Shown: in pieces, positions 23,703 through 37,559 of the stretch
How the letters are laid out: every line of letters begins with the position of its first letter
How positions within the stretch are numbered: position 1 is the stretch's first letter
Source of the DNA: Eucalyptus grandis
Lineage: Eukaryota > Streptophyta > Magnoliopsida > Myrtales > Myrtaceae
DNA: 64,000 bases
Direction of reading: 5' to 3'
NCBI RefSeq assembly: GCF_016545825.1
Contig: NC_052619.1
Location: 11,299,501-11,363,500, forward strand
Notes under the pieces: model-generated
The model's input: the letters and a program-made list of their open reading frames with translations, nothing else
Database searches by the model: none
What the model was told of the DNA's origin: nothing
Made by a program: the position numbers and the translations under genes

Positions 23703-26700
23703 GCCTCAAATGGGGTATGAGATTGTACTACTCAATTCTCTGGTTAACCTTCTTGTGATGGAACTGATTAATCAAATGAATAGAGCTAATCATAATCCGA
23801 ATATGAAGAAAGAAGATACGAACCTTTCTGCTCTTCGGCCTGATTAGTATACGAACCTTTCTGCTCTTCGGCAGTTTAGTATAGTAAGTGGGAAAATGTT
23901 CTCGTTTCTGTCATTTGCGAGACTCGCATGTGACTAAGCATGCCACTTTTCTCAGTTTTCACTTTAACTTTTATCTCATGCTTTTCAAGTAGGATTTCAA
24001 CCGCAACGAAGTAGAAACAGAAAATTAGAGAACTAATAATTAGAATTGCACATTAAATGATCACTGGAATTGCAGTTCATTGGCTTCCCAATGATCATGC
24101 AACAGATGATTAAGGGTCACCAATGTCAGGGAGCAGTTGAGAGCTCTAATACCAAAACCAAAACACATCTTGCAAGCTGTTGTTTCGATATGATTTGTTT
24201 CAATATGGTTTATTTTATTCGACACATTACATTTAGGCATGTTTGTTTGTGTTCATGGCCCATGTTTATGAACACAATTCCTATTTTTGTTCCCTAAAAC
24301 AAAAAAAGAAGCAAAACGCGTTTGTTTGGGTTTTTTATTCAAAATCTATTTTTTTATTCCCAGAACAAATTTGAACAGAAATAAGAAACAAAAAAAAAAA
24401 CTTATTTCTTGATTTTGGAACACTTTCAAGAAACAATTTTCCTCTCTCTTCGTTTTTCTTCTTTTTTCTTGGCCGGTGGCCGGCCTCAGCCATGGCCGGT
24501 GACCGGCCATCAAGGGCCGCGGAGCGTTGCCGCCTTGGCGAGGCCGACCTCGCGCTGGCGGGTGAGCCTCGCCATGGCTGGGCGAGGCCGCAGCCTCGTT
24601 GCCGATCGCCGGTCATGGCTAAGGCCATGACCGGCCAAAAGGAAGGAAAAATAAAAAAGAAAAAGGAAAAATAAAATAAAAATATTAAAAAATTAAAAGA
24701 AACAAAAATTATACAAGTTTACCAACGCGTTCTTCTGTTCAAAAATTGTTCTTGAACATAAATAGTTTTTTTCTATTTCTGTTCCCTAACAATTTTGAAC
24801 AAAACATTACCAAACGCACTAAAAATTCCTGGGTTTTAACTTTTGGGACATCACCTTCCATGCCCTTCATTAAATAGTTTTGTACGATGCATTTGGACTT
24901 TGGAGTGTACTATGTTACTATCGTATTGTTTAGAGAATCCGATCATGGTGTGACATCTTTTTCGCCATTATCTTGCAACAAAAAGAGAAAATGCTATTGC
25001 TTGCATTAGCAAAATGTTGTGTCCAACACTTTATTTGCTTCTATGGATTCCCAAGAGGCATTTCACACCAGATAAAATGGGATACTGATTTTCTAGCTGA
25101 TGTTTGATCTGATTTGGGCAATTTGATTCCAACAGATGGAATAGCTGGAACCACTTTCACTGTGACATCAACGAAAATATGATAAAGTGAAACAGGTAAC
25201 TTGATCAACACGCACCAATGGAATCGATCAAAAACTTTGCAGGATTTAATCTGGCTAATTTACTTAATAACACTTTCTTTTGAATGTCGCAGCTGATGCG
25301 ATGGTCTCATCCGACTTGCTGCACTAGGATATGAGTATGTAAACTTAGGTGCGTTGACATGTTTTTGCTCGTGTAGAATCATAAACTGTATAAAGCATTG
25401 TACGAATATTTATTGTTTCTGCTTCTTTTCCCTCGTTTTCCTCTTAAAGATGATTGCTGGGAGGTGAACTTAACAGAGATTCTCAGGTACACTCCTATAT
25501 CTTGTCTCGCTACCGTATGATAAGAGTATAAAATTGGTTAAGAGTTACCAAAATGAGGGAAATTCGATAATCGTGGCAGGGTAATTTGGTTGCCAAGGCT
25601 TCAGCATTTCCATCTGGAATTAAGGCATTAGCTGATTATGTTCACAGCAAAGGCCTCAAGCTTGGGATTTACTCAGATGCTGGGTATGGCCGTAACATTA
25701 ACTAAAGCAAGTCTTTTACGTTCATTACATTAGGCGAAAGAGACAGGAAAAGAGAAAACCATGGTTTGATTACATATAAAGTTCGATCTAGTCTCTTTTT
25801 GTAGATCTCCGAACATGCAGTCAAAACAATGCCTGGATCGCTCGGTCATGAAGAGCAAGATGCGAAAACTTTTGCTTCCTGGGTAGAATTCAGTAGTGTC
25901 TGAAGAATTAGACAGTTGTTAATCTGCATCGTCCCACTCGCTCATGCACTCGCTCATTCTAATGTTTTCTATCTGGCAGGGGTTGATTACTTGAAGTATG
26001 ATAATTGTGACAATCCCAATACGAGTCCCAAGGAAAGGTACGCAGTTTTTCTGATATTTTCGCGCTTTGGCTGCCGAATATCCTCATTTAGAACATAACA
26101 TAAAAATACCAAATTCATTAAGCAGAATTTTGAAAGTGGCTCTGCCGTTACTAATCAATGTTAAACTTTTCTTTTCCTAACTGAAACTACTTTGCTAAGG
26201 TACCCAGTCATGAGCAAAGCCCTGTTGAACTCTGAAGAAAATCTTCTTCTCTCTCTGTGAATGGTGAGTTGAGCCTTTTGCAGGATTAATTTCTCATCCA
26301 TCATTTGCGCTTATTGACATAAGCAAGAGAGAACTTACTTTTTGCACCAAAACTTCAGGGGACAAGAAGACCCAGCAACTTGGGCTTCGTCCATTGGGAA
26401 TAGCTGGAGAACAACCGAAGATATTTCGGACAACTGGGACAGGTGACTGAATATGAACATAAAATCTGCTTCATGTCCTAATTGCTGCATGTAATCAAAA
26501 CAGAAAAGGATCTAATTTGCAAATCTCTCTGCATAATGGAATGGAACCAATCTTGTGATTAAGTTTCACTATCCGGGAATTAGTTTCTCGACATAAACCA
26601 ACGAAATGAACGACTCTGTGATCCTTTCAGCTCATGTTCTTATGACTTCACTTCTGACGTGATAAATAAGTGACGGGAATTCCTCTTTGCATCAGCATGA

Positions 26701-28211
26701 CATCTCGGGCGGATCTGAATGATAAATGGGCATCTTATGCTGACCTGGAGGATGGAATGGTAATGATCATCATTTTTTTTTTAGTTCGATATTTTTAAAA
26801 ATCGAACAGAGAGATTGGAAGAGAGGAACTTGCAAGATGAACAATCAACAAGTCATTTTGGAATTAAATTGTGTTCAGATCCTGACATGCTTGAAGTTGG
26901 AAATGGTGTAATGACCACAGAAGAATACCTGTTCGCATTTCAGCATATGGGCACTGGTCAAGGTATGAACAAGACATATTTTGAAATAAACACACCTAAG
27001 ACACGTTTTTGCTGAGTTTTTTTCTTTTTTTTTGGGTCCTTCGAACAGGCTCCGTTGTTGATTGGTTGTGATGTGCGATCGATGGACTACACGACCTCAT
27101 GTTGCTGAGCAACAAGGAAGTTATTGCTGTTAATCAAGGTATCGACAAATTGTGTTACAATGGAATGCCCTGCGATGAATTTTTCCTCAGTGAAAGCATT
27201 TTCACTCTTTTTGTAGATGGGCTTGGCGTTCAGGGAAAAAGGTTAAGTCAGATGGCAATCTTGAGGTAAACTTTCTTCAGTATGATCATCCTTCCTTGCA
27301 TTAATAACAGTACCCGGAACTAGTACGTCAGTCATGGTACAGCAAAAAGCAACATTGCATATGCTCTGCATCAATTATCAATATCAAAACAATGCATAGC
27401 CCATTGCAGACATTTGAAAGCAAATGGATTGTAATAATTTGCAAGTTGTCTATCTTTAGGGGTGTAAGTGTATCAATGCTTCCTCGTTTGTTCAAGTTAA
27501 CACGCAAAAAAACTTTAAACCTGTGGCTGGGAAACCAACAGAAAATTGGTGATAGATCCCATTCTTATATAAATTTAATTAAATCATTAGAAGTTACAGA
27601 GTTAAGTTGATGGAAGAAACAAAAGTCTTGTATCCATCACAGCAATGGATTCAACAGCAAGGTTGATTATCAGGTTAACCAACCTAATATTCTGTCGGTC
27701 AGTTTATTAACTTTTGTTCATGACCTAAAAAGGACATTCCCAGCATGCAATTATGCATATTATGGCAATCAACAAACGGTCATGCAGAGTAAATACCAGT
27801 GACTAATAGATCACGTGAAGTTATCTTTCAAAAAATGTTGTTCGTCCTATCATATTTAGCAGAATCTTATAAAGTTCACAATCATGCATCCAAAACAATG
27901 TAGGTTTGGGCAGGTCCCCTCAGCACGAACAAGGTAGCAGTGGTTCTATGGAACAGAGGTTCATCGAGAGCTACAGTCACTGCCTCTTGGTCTGACATTG
28001 GTCTCAATTCTACAACAGTAGTCAAAGCAAGAGACTTGTGGATGGTGAGACTTCAAGAGCCAAACATAATTGTTTATTTGATGAAGAACTAAGCTCACAG
28101 AAAATTACTCAAATTTCGGTGCAGCATTCCACCAAAAAGGTCAATCATGGACAAATCTCAGCTGATATCGACTCCCACGCTTGTAAAATGTATGTTTTGA
28201 GTCCGCAATAA
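23703..28211 (+). pseudogene. Alpha-galactosidase (GH27) copy 1, decayed, no exon 1
   Basis: It aligns along its whole length with copies 2 and 3, starting 11 bases before the end of exon 1. The signal-peptide exon and promoter are absent. Lesions by comparison with the intact sister exons: exon 2 (25136-25195) has an extra T making TGA; exon 3 lost a G; exon 4 gained a base; exon 6 has extra bases; exon 7 has GGG for GGGG after the acceptor; exon 8 lost two G; exon 10 lost a G; exon 11 gained a T; exon 13 lost a G. Exon 14 (27904-28044) is still open. Exon 15 (28125-28211) has two compensating indels and still ends MYVLSPQ. A DNA element sits in intron 1 and a copia element in the 3' flank. 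Clearly dead. Confidence 0.88.
24236..24819. mobile_element. Non-autonomous DNA transposon in intron 1 of copy 1
   Basis: Copies 2 and 3 read ACATTTAAATTCC at this point. Copy 1 is interrupted after ACATTTA, and the match resumes at TAAAAATTCC. The insert starts GGCATGTTTGTTTGTG and ends CCAAACGCAC. Its ends are weak inverted repeats that share GTTTG and TTGTTC. The target duplication looks like TA. The core (24470-24640) is a GC-rich palindromic stretch (GGCCGGTGGCCGGCC). No transposase is encoded. A PIF/Harbinger or mariner relative is possible; the family is not decided. Confidence 0.65.
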
Positions 28212-28803
28212 CACGGAGACATCAGGAGAAAGGAAACAGGGTTGAAGCTGAGGTTGTGCAGAATTAAATATGTGCTAATTTGATCCTGTTTCATCATTGA
28301 TGTAAGAAATAAACCACAGAATCATTAATAAGATATGATCACCAATCTTCGGCAGTCTTCCTATGTCTCTTACAAGTAAAACCCGAAGCAACCCCAACAC
28401 CCCCAAAAAAAAAGCTAGTGAGTAGAGACTGACAGTTAGCATGACAATGAAGGAACAATGAAGGAAAAAACACGGAAGCGAAAAAGAAATCCTATGATAT
28501 TAGCAGTCTTCAGATCCAACCAAGACTCAATCAGACATCATGAATGGAGGTCCTCTTACATCAAATATTTCACGGGTTGGCAAAACAACTGCAAGAACAG
28601 CGGTCAGTAGCCCTTGTTTCCTCGAATCCTTGCTCTCGTGTCAACCTGGGCAAAAAGTTAAATGAGGAGTTAGAGAGGTACATTGCTTATTCAGCTCCTC
28701 TCGTGGAAATCATATCATAGATCGGCATAATGAATTTTCAACAAGTCCCACACACGAAACTACAACCCCGTGCGCATGACATCAAACGCAAGCTGTCGCA
28801 TGC
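28212..28803. other. 3' flank of alpha-galactosidase unit 1
   Basis: It matches 56058-56655 downstream of copy 2 and continues after the copia insertion at 33454-33818. The minus strand near 28635 reads TTGCCCAG followed by an open stretch (VDTRARIRGNKGY, then stop). This could be the last exon of an unrecognised minus-strand gene. No other gene is seen. Confidence 0.45.
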
Positions 28804-31800
28804 TGTTGTTTTTTTTGAAAAAAAAAAAACAAAAAAAAAAAAAGAGGAGTTGACAGCAAAAGCTATGCATCGTATTTAGAAAAACTGAAAAAAAAAAATT
28901 CAATATACATACTAGAACATAACCATAAACTCACGTTGCCCACTAAGGTCCACAAAACCAGCAACAAACCAGAATAGTTAAAAATACATGCAGCTAACTG
29001 CTCTTACAAGATAAGATTGATTAAGTAAACAACAATTAACCAGCTCCTAAAAAACATGACACCAACAAACTGACTAAACAAAATAAAAAAGAAGAAAAAA
29101 AGAACGTGCAATCTTGATACATCAACACTCTCCTCCCCGGATCAAGTACTGCACACTCCTAGCTTTGCCCTGAGAAGTTCAAATCGACCAACATGAAATG
29201 ACTTCGTGAATATATCTGCAATCTGGTTTTCTAAACTGCAGTACACTAGTTTCACCTCTTTAGCCTTTTGCACTTCTCTCAAGAAGTAAAACTCAACCTT
29301 AAAATGCTTTGTTCTTCCACGAAATACTGGATTCGTGAAATGGCCAGAGTAGCTTGATTATCCACAAACACTTCTATGTCTTCTTCTTGCTACATATGCA
29401 GATCATCCATCATCTTCTTTAACCATAATGCTTGATTCACAGCTGCAATAGCTGCAATGAACTCAGCTTCTGCAGTGGGATCGAGCCACTATTTCCTACT
29501 TCTTTGAACACCGGAAAACATGCCAACCCAAATGTAAAGTAATAACCTGAAGTGCTCCTCATATCATCCATTGATCCTCGCAGGTACCACCGTCAGAATA
29601 CCCCTGCAACTTAAACTCCCGAACTCTACAAAACTTAATCCATATAAAAAGAGTGCCTCTTAAGTACCTCAACACCCTCTTTGCAGCTACCATATGCAAC
29701 TCACTTGCACAATTGAGAAATCTAGATAAGACACTTACAGGAAACATGATGTCTGGCCTAGTTGCAGTGAGATATATAAGGCAGCAAATCAAACTTCTAT
29801 AAACTTTTTCATCTGCGGTGATCCATCCTTCTTTTGAAACTTTCCTTATGACCCATTAGTGTACTCACACTCTTGCACTCCTCCATGTTGAATCTCCTTA
29901 GGACCTCCTTCAAATACTTCTTTTGATAGATAAAAACTTCATTTGAGTACGCTTAACTCCATTCCTAGAAAATATGACATCTCACCAAGATCGGTCATTT
30001 CGAATATCTTCATCATCTCTTACTTAAATGCAATGTAACAGAGCACTATTACTCCTGTCACCAGCATATCATCCACATAAAGAGACACCACCAAGTCATA
30101 TACTAATTTCTTGACATATAGAGTGGATTCACAGAGGCTTTTCTTGAAACCTAAACCCAACAAGTGCTCATCCATCTTACTGTACCATGTTTTGGGAGCT
30201 TGCCTCAAGCCATAGAGAGCCTTTCTCAACAAATAAACTTTCTCCTCTTGGCATGGTGTGACAAAGCCTTCTGGCTGCTCAACATAAATCTCCTCCGCAA
30301 CACTCCATTCAAAAATGCAGATTTCACATCTAAGCGATATACCTTCCATCCTTATTGAGCTGCCAAAGCGTGAATCATTCTAATTGTATCAAGTCTTGCC
30401 ACGAGAGCAAAGGTTTCTGAGAAATCAACTCCCCAAACCTGTGCATATCCCTTCACCTCCAACCTGACCTTATGCTTATTCCACTCGAGCCATCGGGATT
30501 AAATTTGGTCTTGAAAACCCATTTTACTCCAATCACCTTCCTATCTTCGAGGCTCTCCACTAGCTCTCATGTCTGGTTTTCTATCATAGCCAACTCTTCC
30601 TTCATTGCATTCATCCACCTCCGATCACTTTTAGCTTCCTCATAACCCGCAAGTTCCAAAACAGCCACACTACACATTTGATATATATATCAGTCAAAAG
30701 ATCTAGTACCTCTAACTCGGAACATCATCCACCAGTTTTCAGGTTCCAACGAGACCTCTTTGTGCGTGCGTTGTGGCTCATTTGTCCAATCCCATTTCTC
30801 ATCTTCTAGAAGCGGAACATCCCTACTAGTGATCACCTTTCATGTCTATGGTTGATAGATCCTGTAAGCTTTGACACTAAATTGTAGCCAACAAAGATCC
30901 CGAGTTCAGCTTTCTCTCCCAACTTGTCTCTCTTGACTGTAGAATATGAGAAAAACACAAATAGCCAAACACCTTCAAATTTCTTAGAATTGGCTTGACA
31001 TCAAACCAAGCTTCAAAGGGTGTCTTCATCTCCAATACCCCGGGTAGGTAATCTATTCAAGAGAAAAGCTGATGTGTTTTTGCTTTTGCCCAAAACTCTT
31101 TTGGTAGATTTTTCTCATACAAATGGACACCTAGTCATCTCCATAATAGTTCTATTCTTCCTCTCACTAACTCCATTTTGTTGTGGAGAGTAAGGAGCGA
31201 TGGGCGATGCTCAATTCGGCCTCTTCACGAAAGAGTTAAACCTCGTGAAGTGTATTCTGTTCCATTATCGATCTAATGACTTGAATCTTACAACCACTTT
31301 GGTTCTCAACCCATTTCTTAAACTTTAGAAATACCCCAGCAACTTCTGACTTTTGCTTCATAAAGTAAATCCAGCACATTCTAGTATAATCATCAATGAA
31401 AATAATGAAATACCTGCTGCCATTTAGTGAAGGAGTCACTTGTGAACCACATAGATCTATATAAATCAATTGTAGCTTCTCTGTAGCTCTCCAAGTGAAT
31501 TCCTTGAAGGGAAGTCTTGTCTGCTTACCCAGCAAACAAGTTTTACACTCTATGATCTGCTCCTCCAAGCTTGGTAACCCAGTTGCCATTTCATTCCTTT
31601 GCATGAACAGCACGCCTTTATTATGAAAGTGCCCCAACCTCTTGCCATATTTTTGAATCATTAGCCTGACACTTGAATGCCATATGCTCCTTTCAAGAGG
31701 ATTCAAAGAAAACTATTGTGTTGCATTTTATCTTGAACAACTCGACCATTGAAGTCAAAGATCAAACACTTCTCCTCTTCAAATATCACCTTAAATCCCT

Positions 31801-33453
31801 TTTTTTCTACCAACTGCCCCACACTCGGCAGAATTCTGATCAATTTTAGGCACATACATCACATCAGAAATCAGCTTAGTTCCAGCACAACTCTCCATTA
31901 CTACGGTCCTTTATCTTTCACTTCTAAGTACTCCCCATTCCCAATCCTCACTTGACTTCAACGACTTGTCAAGATTTATAAACAGCGTTTCATCACTTGT
32001 CATATGGTTTGTGCAACCACTATCAACAAGCCAAGCTGTCACATGGAGTACTAGAGGAGAAACAAGAGGCAACAAACGGTTGATCTACCTCTTGTTGAAC
32101 GCAGCATGTGCCTCACCTTTTGCTGATCTCTCTTTCTTTGCAGAATTTCTCAATGTGTCCAAGCTTATGACACTTTCTGCACCCGACATCTGGCCTCTTC
32201 TAACACTAAAGTGTGGATGATTCTTTTTCCATAGTGCTGACATGGGGAATATCTTCCCCAATTGTTCTTGGAGTTGCCCGCACTATTCTCTCCTACAGGC
32301 GACTTCGAACCACTACTGCCATTTCCTTTCTTCCCTTTCCACTTCTTGACTTTTCCTCCTACATTCTGCTGTTTTTGGCCAGCAAAGCTCCTTATGTACT
32401 TCCTTCCAGCCTCATTAACCTCATTTGCTCTTGTGCTTGCGAGCACTTAGCAATTCCCCCGCCAACTTGATTTGAGACAAATCCTTGGTATTCTCCAAAG
32501 AGGCAATGGTTGCATCAAACCTTTCGGGCAATGAGACAAGAATCTTCTACACTAGCCTATTATCAGAGAGGTCAATACCTAGAACTCTTGCCTGATTTGC
32601 AATGCTTATCAAATTATCAGAATACTCCTTAATTGTCTCAGGATTCCTTCATCTCGCAGTCTCTCAAATTCTGTGATCAAGTTTAACCCTTCATGCTTCG
32701 TGATCCTCTCATCTCCTTGATACTTAGCTTTGAGGAAGTCCTAAATAGCTTTGGCTGATTCACAAGCCATAATTTCGCTGAAAATGGCAGGTGAGACAAA
32801 AAGCATATAAACAAGACTTTGCCTTTGCTTTCCTTGTCGTCCTCTCCTTGTGAAACTTGATTTGATTGATAGTTGGATTGTCGGGAAGGGAGCAACTTCA
32901 TAATCTTGTTCCACAACTTCCCAAAATCACAACCTTCTAGATAGGCTCGCATTCTCACTGCCCAAGCTTGATAATTTTCTCCATCAAACACTGGTGGAGC
33001 CATTGTTGAAAAACCACTCGATCCCCGCCTCCATCTTGCTTTTAACTTCTATGGATGCAGACACACCTCTCAATCAATCTCACAAGTCGCTCAAAGTGAG
33101 CCCCTTAAGATCAAGAAGGCTTTGATACCGGTGTTGTTTTTTATTAAAAAAAATTAATAAAAAAATAGAGGAGGAGTTGATAGCAAAAGCTATGCGTCAT
33201 ATTCAAAAAAACTGAAAAAAAAATGTCAAAATACATACTAGAACATAACCATAAACCCACGTTGCCCACTAAGGTCCACAAAACTAGCAACAAACCATAA
33301 TAGCTAAAATACGTGCAGCTAACTGCTTCTACAAAATAAGATTGACCAAGTAAAACAACAATTAACCAACTCCTAAAAAACATGACACCAACAAACTGAC
33401 TAAACAAAATAAAGAACGAAAAAAACAGAATGTGCAGTCTTGATACATCAACA
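28804..33453 (-). mobile_element. Ty1-copia LTR retrotransposon 1 (4,650 bp, degenerate)
   Basis: Complete by structure. LTRs at 28804-29127 and 33132-33453 start TGTTG and end CAACA. The 5-bp target duplication CATGC lies at 28799-28803 and 33454-33458. The primer-binding site (CCGGTATCAAAGCC, like initiator Met tRNA) lies at 33118-33131 and the polypurine tract (GGGGAGGAGAG) at 29128-29138. Together these fix the element on the minus strand. The interrupted sequence is continuous in unit 2 (56650-56665), confirming the insertion. The coding region is broken by many stops and frameshifts, so the element cannot move by itself. Confidence 0.95.
29150..33003 (-). pseudogene. Broken gag-pol of copia element 1
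   Basis: The order on the minus strand is gag (from 33003, MAPPVFDGENYQAWAVRM), GAG-pre-integrase and integrase (31236-31706, with CKTCLLGKQTRLPF and YFIIFIDDYTRMCW), reverse transcriptase (30020-30600, with [10 protein letters not shown]) and RNase H (29190-29800, ATRPDIMFPVSVLSRF). This integrase-before-RT order is diagnostic of copia. The start of the RT has TGA where TGG (Trp) is usual. Frames change repeatedly, so no full polyprotein can be read. Confidence 0.85.
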
Positions 33454-33458
33454 CATGC

Positions 33459-33813
33459 AAACGATAAACGCACAGGAAGAAAGAGCCAGAGAAACCCCAT
33501 AAAACCGAACAAAAACATATTCCGCCATTACAATCTCGATCAAATGCGTAATGCTTTGGGGAGTCGATGTTTGCGATGACATCAGGCGCAAGCTGTTGCC
33601 CAAAATGACGGAAACGCTCTTGAGTTTCGGCTCACAAATGTGCATCGCAACAGAGTCAATGTTTGCGATGCGCTGTCGTCTTTTACCAGCTAATCTACAG
33701 GGAAAGGCATAGTCACCAAGGGCACGAGGCTCCCGTAGCAAAGAGGATGACATCGAGTTAATCGTTAGATTGACCCGTTACAGAAGTTATGCAAAGCTTA
33801 TTCCATCGCTAGA
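33459..33813. other. Remainder of the alpha-galactosidase unit 1 3' flank
   Basis: It matches 56661-57010 of unit 2 with moderate divergence. The conserved open stretches are short and differ between copies, so no gene is called. It ends at CTAGAAAGAT, where the large insertion begins. Confidence 0.5.
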
Positions 33814-34186
33814 AAGATTGTCACACCCCAAAACCATCTTGAATGGGGATGACACGGCCATCCTTCCACTCAAAGGACGCAAGCTCCCAAAACAACTCTT
33901 AAAGTCCCCACATCTATATCGCTCTCGTACCTACTCATCGTTAGTTGAGGAACTTGAAAAAGATTGGAAAATAAAGGGGTGAGCAACAGTGAGTAGTGCA
34001 TCTCTTCTAAGTGAATCGGCACCCACTATGCATATTTACAAAATCAAAGTATAACTCTTTTAACTCAAATCTATGATATAACAAATATACAGTAGAAAGA
34101 ATAAGTTACATACGCTTCAATATGGCTATATTTATAGCAAAAAAATCATTTCATAATAACATCGAAATAAACATTAATGGTCTAAA

Positions 34187-34650
34187 ATCCGCTAATCAAT
34201 CTCATTAATTCACACGTCAATGATACATTCCATCGATTGATCTCATACCACACCAAACCCAGAAATTTAACAAACCTTCAAGGCCAAAATATAACATTTC
34301 TTACTTTAACACAATATGTTCAAAGCAAAAATATTCAAGATAATAATAGGCAAATGCCAATGATCTAACTCATTGGTCAATCTCATAAAATATGTATCAA
34401 TGGTCTCTTCCATTGATTAATCTCATCAAACCATACATTGATAATCTAATGAAATTACACGTCGATGGTCCATTCCAACGACTAATTTCAAATTACATGT
34501 CAATAGTCCATTCTAATGACTAATCTCAAATTACACGTCGATGGTCCATTCCATCGACTAATCTCAAATTACACGTCGATAGTCCATTCCATTGACCCAA
34601 CTCATATCACATGTCAATGGTCCACTCCATTAACCAATCTATTGCTCAAT
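34187..34650. repeat. 38-bp tandem repeat with hairpin-forming units
   Basis: AAATTACAYGTCRATRGTCC recurs at 34452, 34490, 34528 and 34566, exactly 38 bases apart, with more degenerate units on both sides. The best unit holds GTCGATGG and CCATCGAC around a 6-base loop. There are no variable spacers, so it is not CRISPR-like. It lies in the left arm of the large insertion. Confidence 0.8.
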
Positions 34651-37559
34651 ATCAAACCATGGTCATGATACAACGCTTGGTGACGAGGCAACCAAAATTC
34701 CCCCCTTGGTAAAGTCCTCACCTATTATTAGCCGGTAGTTCAGCCCATAAGGATATCCTAAAATAATATGCGCATACCCACAAGCCCATTCGCTGGGCTC
34801 ACAACGATATTCAGCATCCTCATCAATCCAGAACAACACCATCCATAATTCTCAAACCAAATCAATAAAACATTTCATATATCACGAAAAGATTTTGCAA
34901 CTCCAACTTATCCGCCCGAAATACTTTTGATAAAACATTCTCAAATAATTTTAAGACCTGTCTCATAAATCAATTTCAAATCAAATACATTTCAAAAAGC
35001 TTATCACAAATAAATATCTATATAACCTTCCATAAATCATCTCAAAGTCGAGCTTTTTTGAAATGGTTTCACAAACCCAAAACATGTAATATTTCTCAAC
35101 TTCGTTCATCAAACAGAATATATATAAAAAGTTCTCATACTATTTTCAAATATCAAAACTTAGTAAATGCCCGATCCAACTTTTTATACAATAAACATGG
35201 ACATATGGACTCCTAGAGTGCCATAACTTGGCAAAAATGGATACTTAAATTCCATAACTTATGAAAAGTACACTTAAGTGCCAAAATCAAAACAAAATGA
35301 ATCACTTAGTATCAATCCAGCAAAAATCCGGTCAAATTGCATACGTGGCATTTTTCGACGTGAGCGAGTGCAAAACGACTTATTTTTTGCAGACGTTTTA
35401 ATGACCCAAATAATGCAAAAATGGCGTCGTTTTGGGCTGAAATGGTAAAAAAATATAAAAATTAATTAAAGTTAGTTAAAACATGAAAAAAAATTAAATT
35501 TAAATTTAGTTAAAACATGAAAAAAAATTAAAATTAAATTTAGTTAAAACATGAAAAAATAATAATTTTAAAATTAAATTTATTTAAAATATTAAAAATA
35601 ATAATTTTCAAATTAAATTTATTTAAAATATTAAAAATAATAATTTTAAAATTAAATTTAGTTAAAATAATAATAAAAATAATTTTAAAATTGCAAAAAT
35701 TATAAAAAAAATTAAAAATTTTAAAAATTTTAAAAATTTTAAAAAGGGGGATCGGCCAACCCTTTTTTTTAATTTTTTTAATTTTTTAATTTTTTAACTA
35801 AATTTAATTTTAAAATTATTATTTTTCATATTTTAACTAAATTTAATTTTAAATTTATTATTTTTTTAATATTTTAACTAAATTTAATTTTAAATTTATT
35901 ATTTTTTATTATTTTAACTAAATTTAATTTTAAATTTATTATTTTTTAATATTTAACTAAATTTAATTTTAAAATTATTATTATTTCATATTTTAACTAA
36001 ATTTAATTTTAAAATTATTATTATTTTCATATTTTAACTAAATTTAATTTTAATTTTAATTTAATTAATTTTTATATTATTATTTTTACTACGTCATTTA
36101 AAATGACATCGTTTTTGCATTATTTGGTCACATCAGTGTGCAAAAAGGTATCGTTTTGCACCCATTTCGCCGGAAAAATGCCACGTTAGTGTTTTGACCG
36201 GACTTTGGCTGGAGTGGTACTTAAGTGATTCATTTTTCTTCGAATGTGAGATAGCTAGTACGAAAGTACCTGGGGGGGTGAATAGGTATACAAAAAAAAA
36301 TTTCTCGATGTTTGCACGATATTTAAACAATTAGAGACTTTGCAACAGTTGAAAATTCAATCGCAAGATGAAGTAAGGAAAAGAGAATTGAACACTCGGT
36401 TTATAGTGGTTCGGCTTCGATTTTCTCACGTCCACTCTTTTCTCAAGACCGAAAGATTGGCTGGATTCCACTATGATCAAAGAGATGTTACAGTGTTGAT
36501 CTTCCTTGATTTCTAGGTGTAGATGATCTACCACACTTGCTCAAGGCGTCACCAAGTATAAACACTCGGTATACAATTTCGCTCGAGTCTCAACTAACAA
36601 TCAAAGGATCTTCGAGACTCGGAATTTTTCTATCGATCACACACTTAAAACAACTAGAACGTCTTCCTTTATACTCCTTCATGCCATCATAGCCGTTGGC
36701 CTTACCAAAGGAATTCCTCCAATCTACCCGTTGGACGGAATCAATCAAGAAGATCATCCGAGCTAAGGGAATACGATGATAGCCCATCAATCTCGTTCGC
36801 CCATACAATCAGGGATCTCGGTTTCCAAGAATAGAATAATCCAAGATTATTTCGTCCACCATCGGATCTTCAATCGTTCTTAGATAAGATATAAAGAATC
36901 CGAAATGATTATCCAACCAAAGAATCTATCCCGGAGGATAGGATCAAATCCTCAATCATAAACCTCGACTTTGGATTTCCTTCAACACTTCGGATTAGAA
37001 AGACTCGGTGAGAATAACTTTGAGTCTTGAGTCTTGAGTCTTGAGTCTTGAGTCTTGAGATACGAGAGTCTTGAGACTATAAAATCTTGAGACTTTAACT
37101 ATCGATATCCAGACTTAGGATCTGATAGAAATGTTTTGTCGCCTTCAAAATGTCCTCGAAAGATTTCTCCAACAATCTCCCCTTTTTGATGGTGACAAAA
37201 CTTTCTTGAAGATTTGAACAACTTTGACCCGCAAAACATTTCTCAAGCAATATGGCTAACTCATAAAGATTAATAAACAAACTCACTCGCATCCACAGCA
37301 AATTGGTTAGTCTTTCATGAGTAATACCATGTAACAATACTTGATATAAATGCAACCAAGTCAAGCATCAAAATCCACAACCAATTCAGTCTAACACTCA
37401 AGTTCAAGTTCTCAAGTCATACTCAAAAATAAACATAACCACAAAAGTCAAATAAATAATGTTTGTTCAAATTGGTTCTCCCCTTTTTGTCATCATTAAA
37501 AAGAGGGTGAGAAAGGAGTCATGTCCTGCTTGGGAATGCGCACGATCTCGAAATCCCCA

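Noticed and set aside
34452..34650. CRISPR-like array
   Set aside because: Units are contiguous 38-bp tandem copies without variable spacers, and this is plant nuclear DNA.
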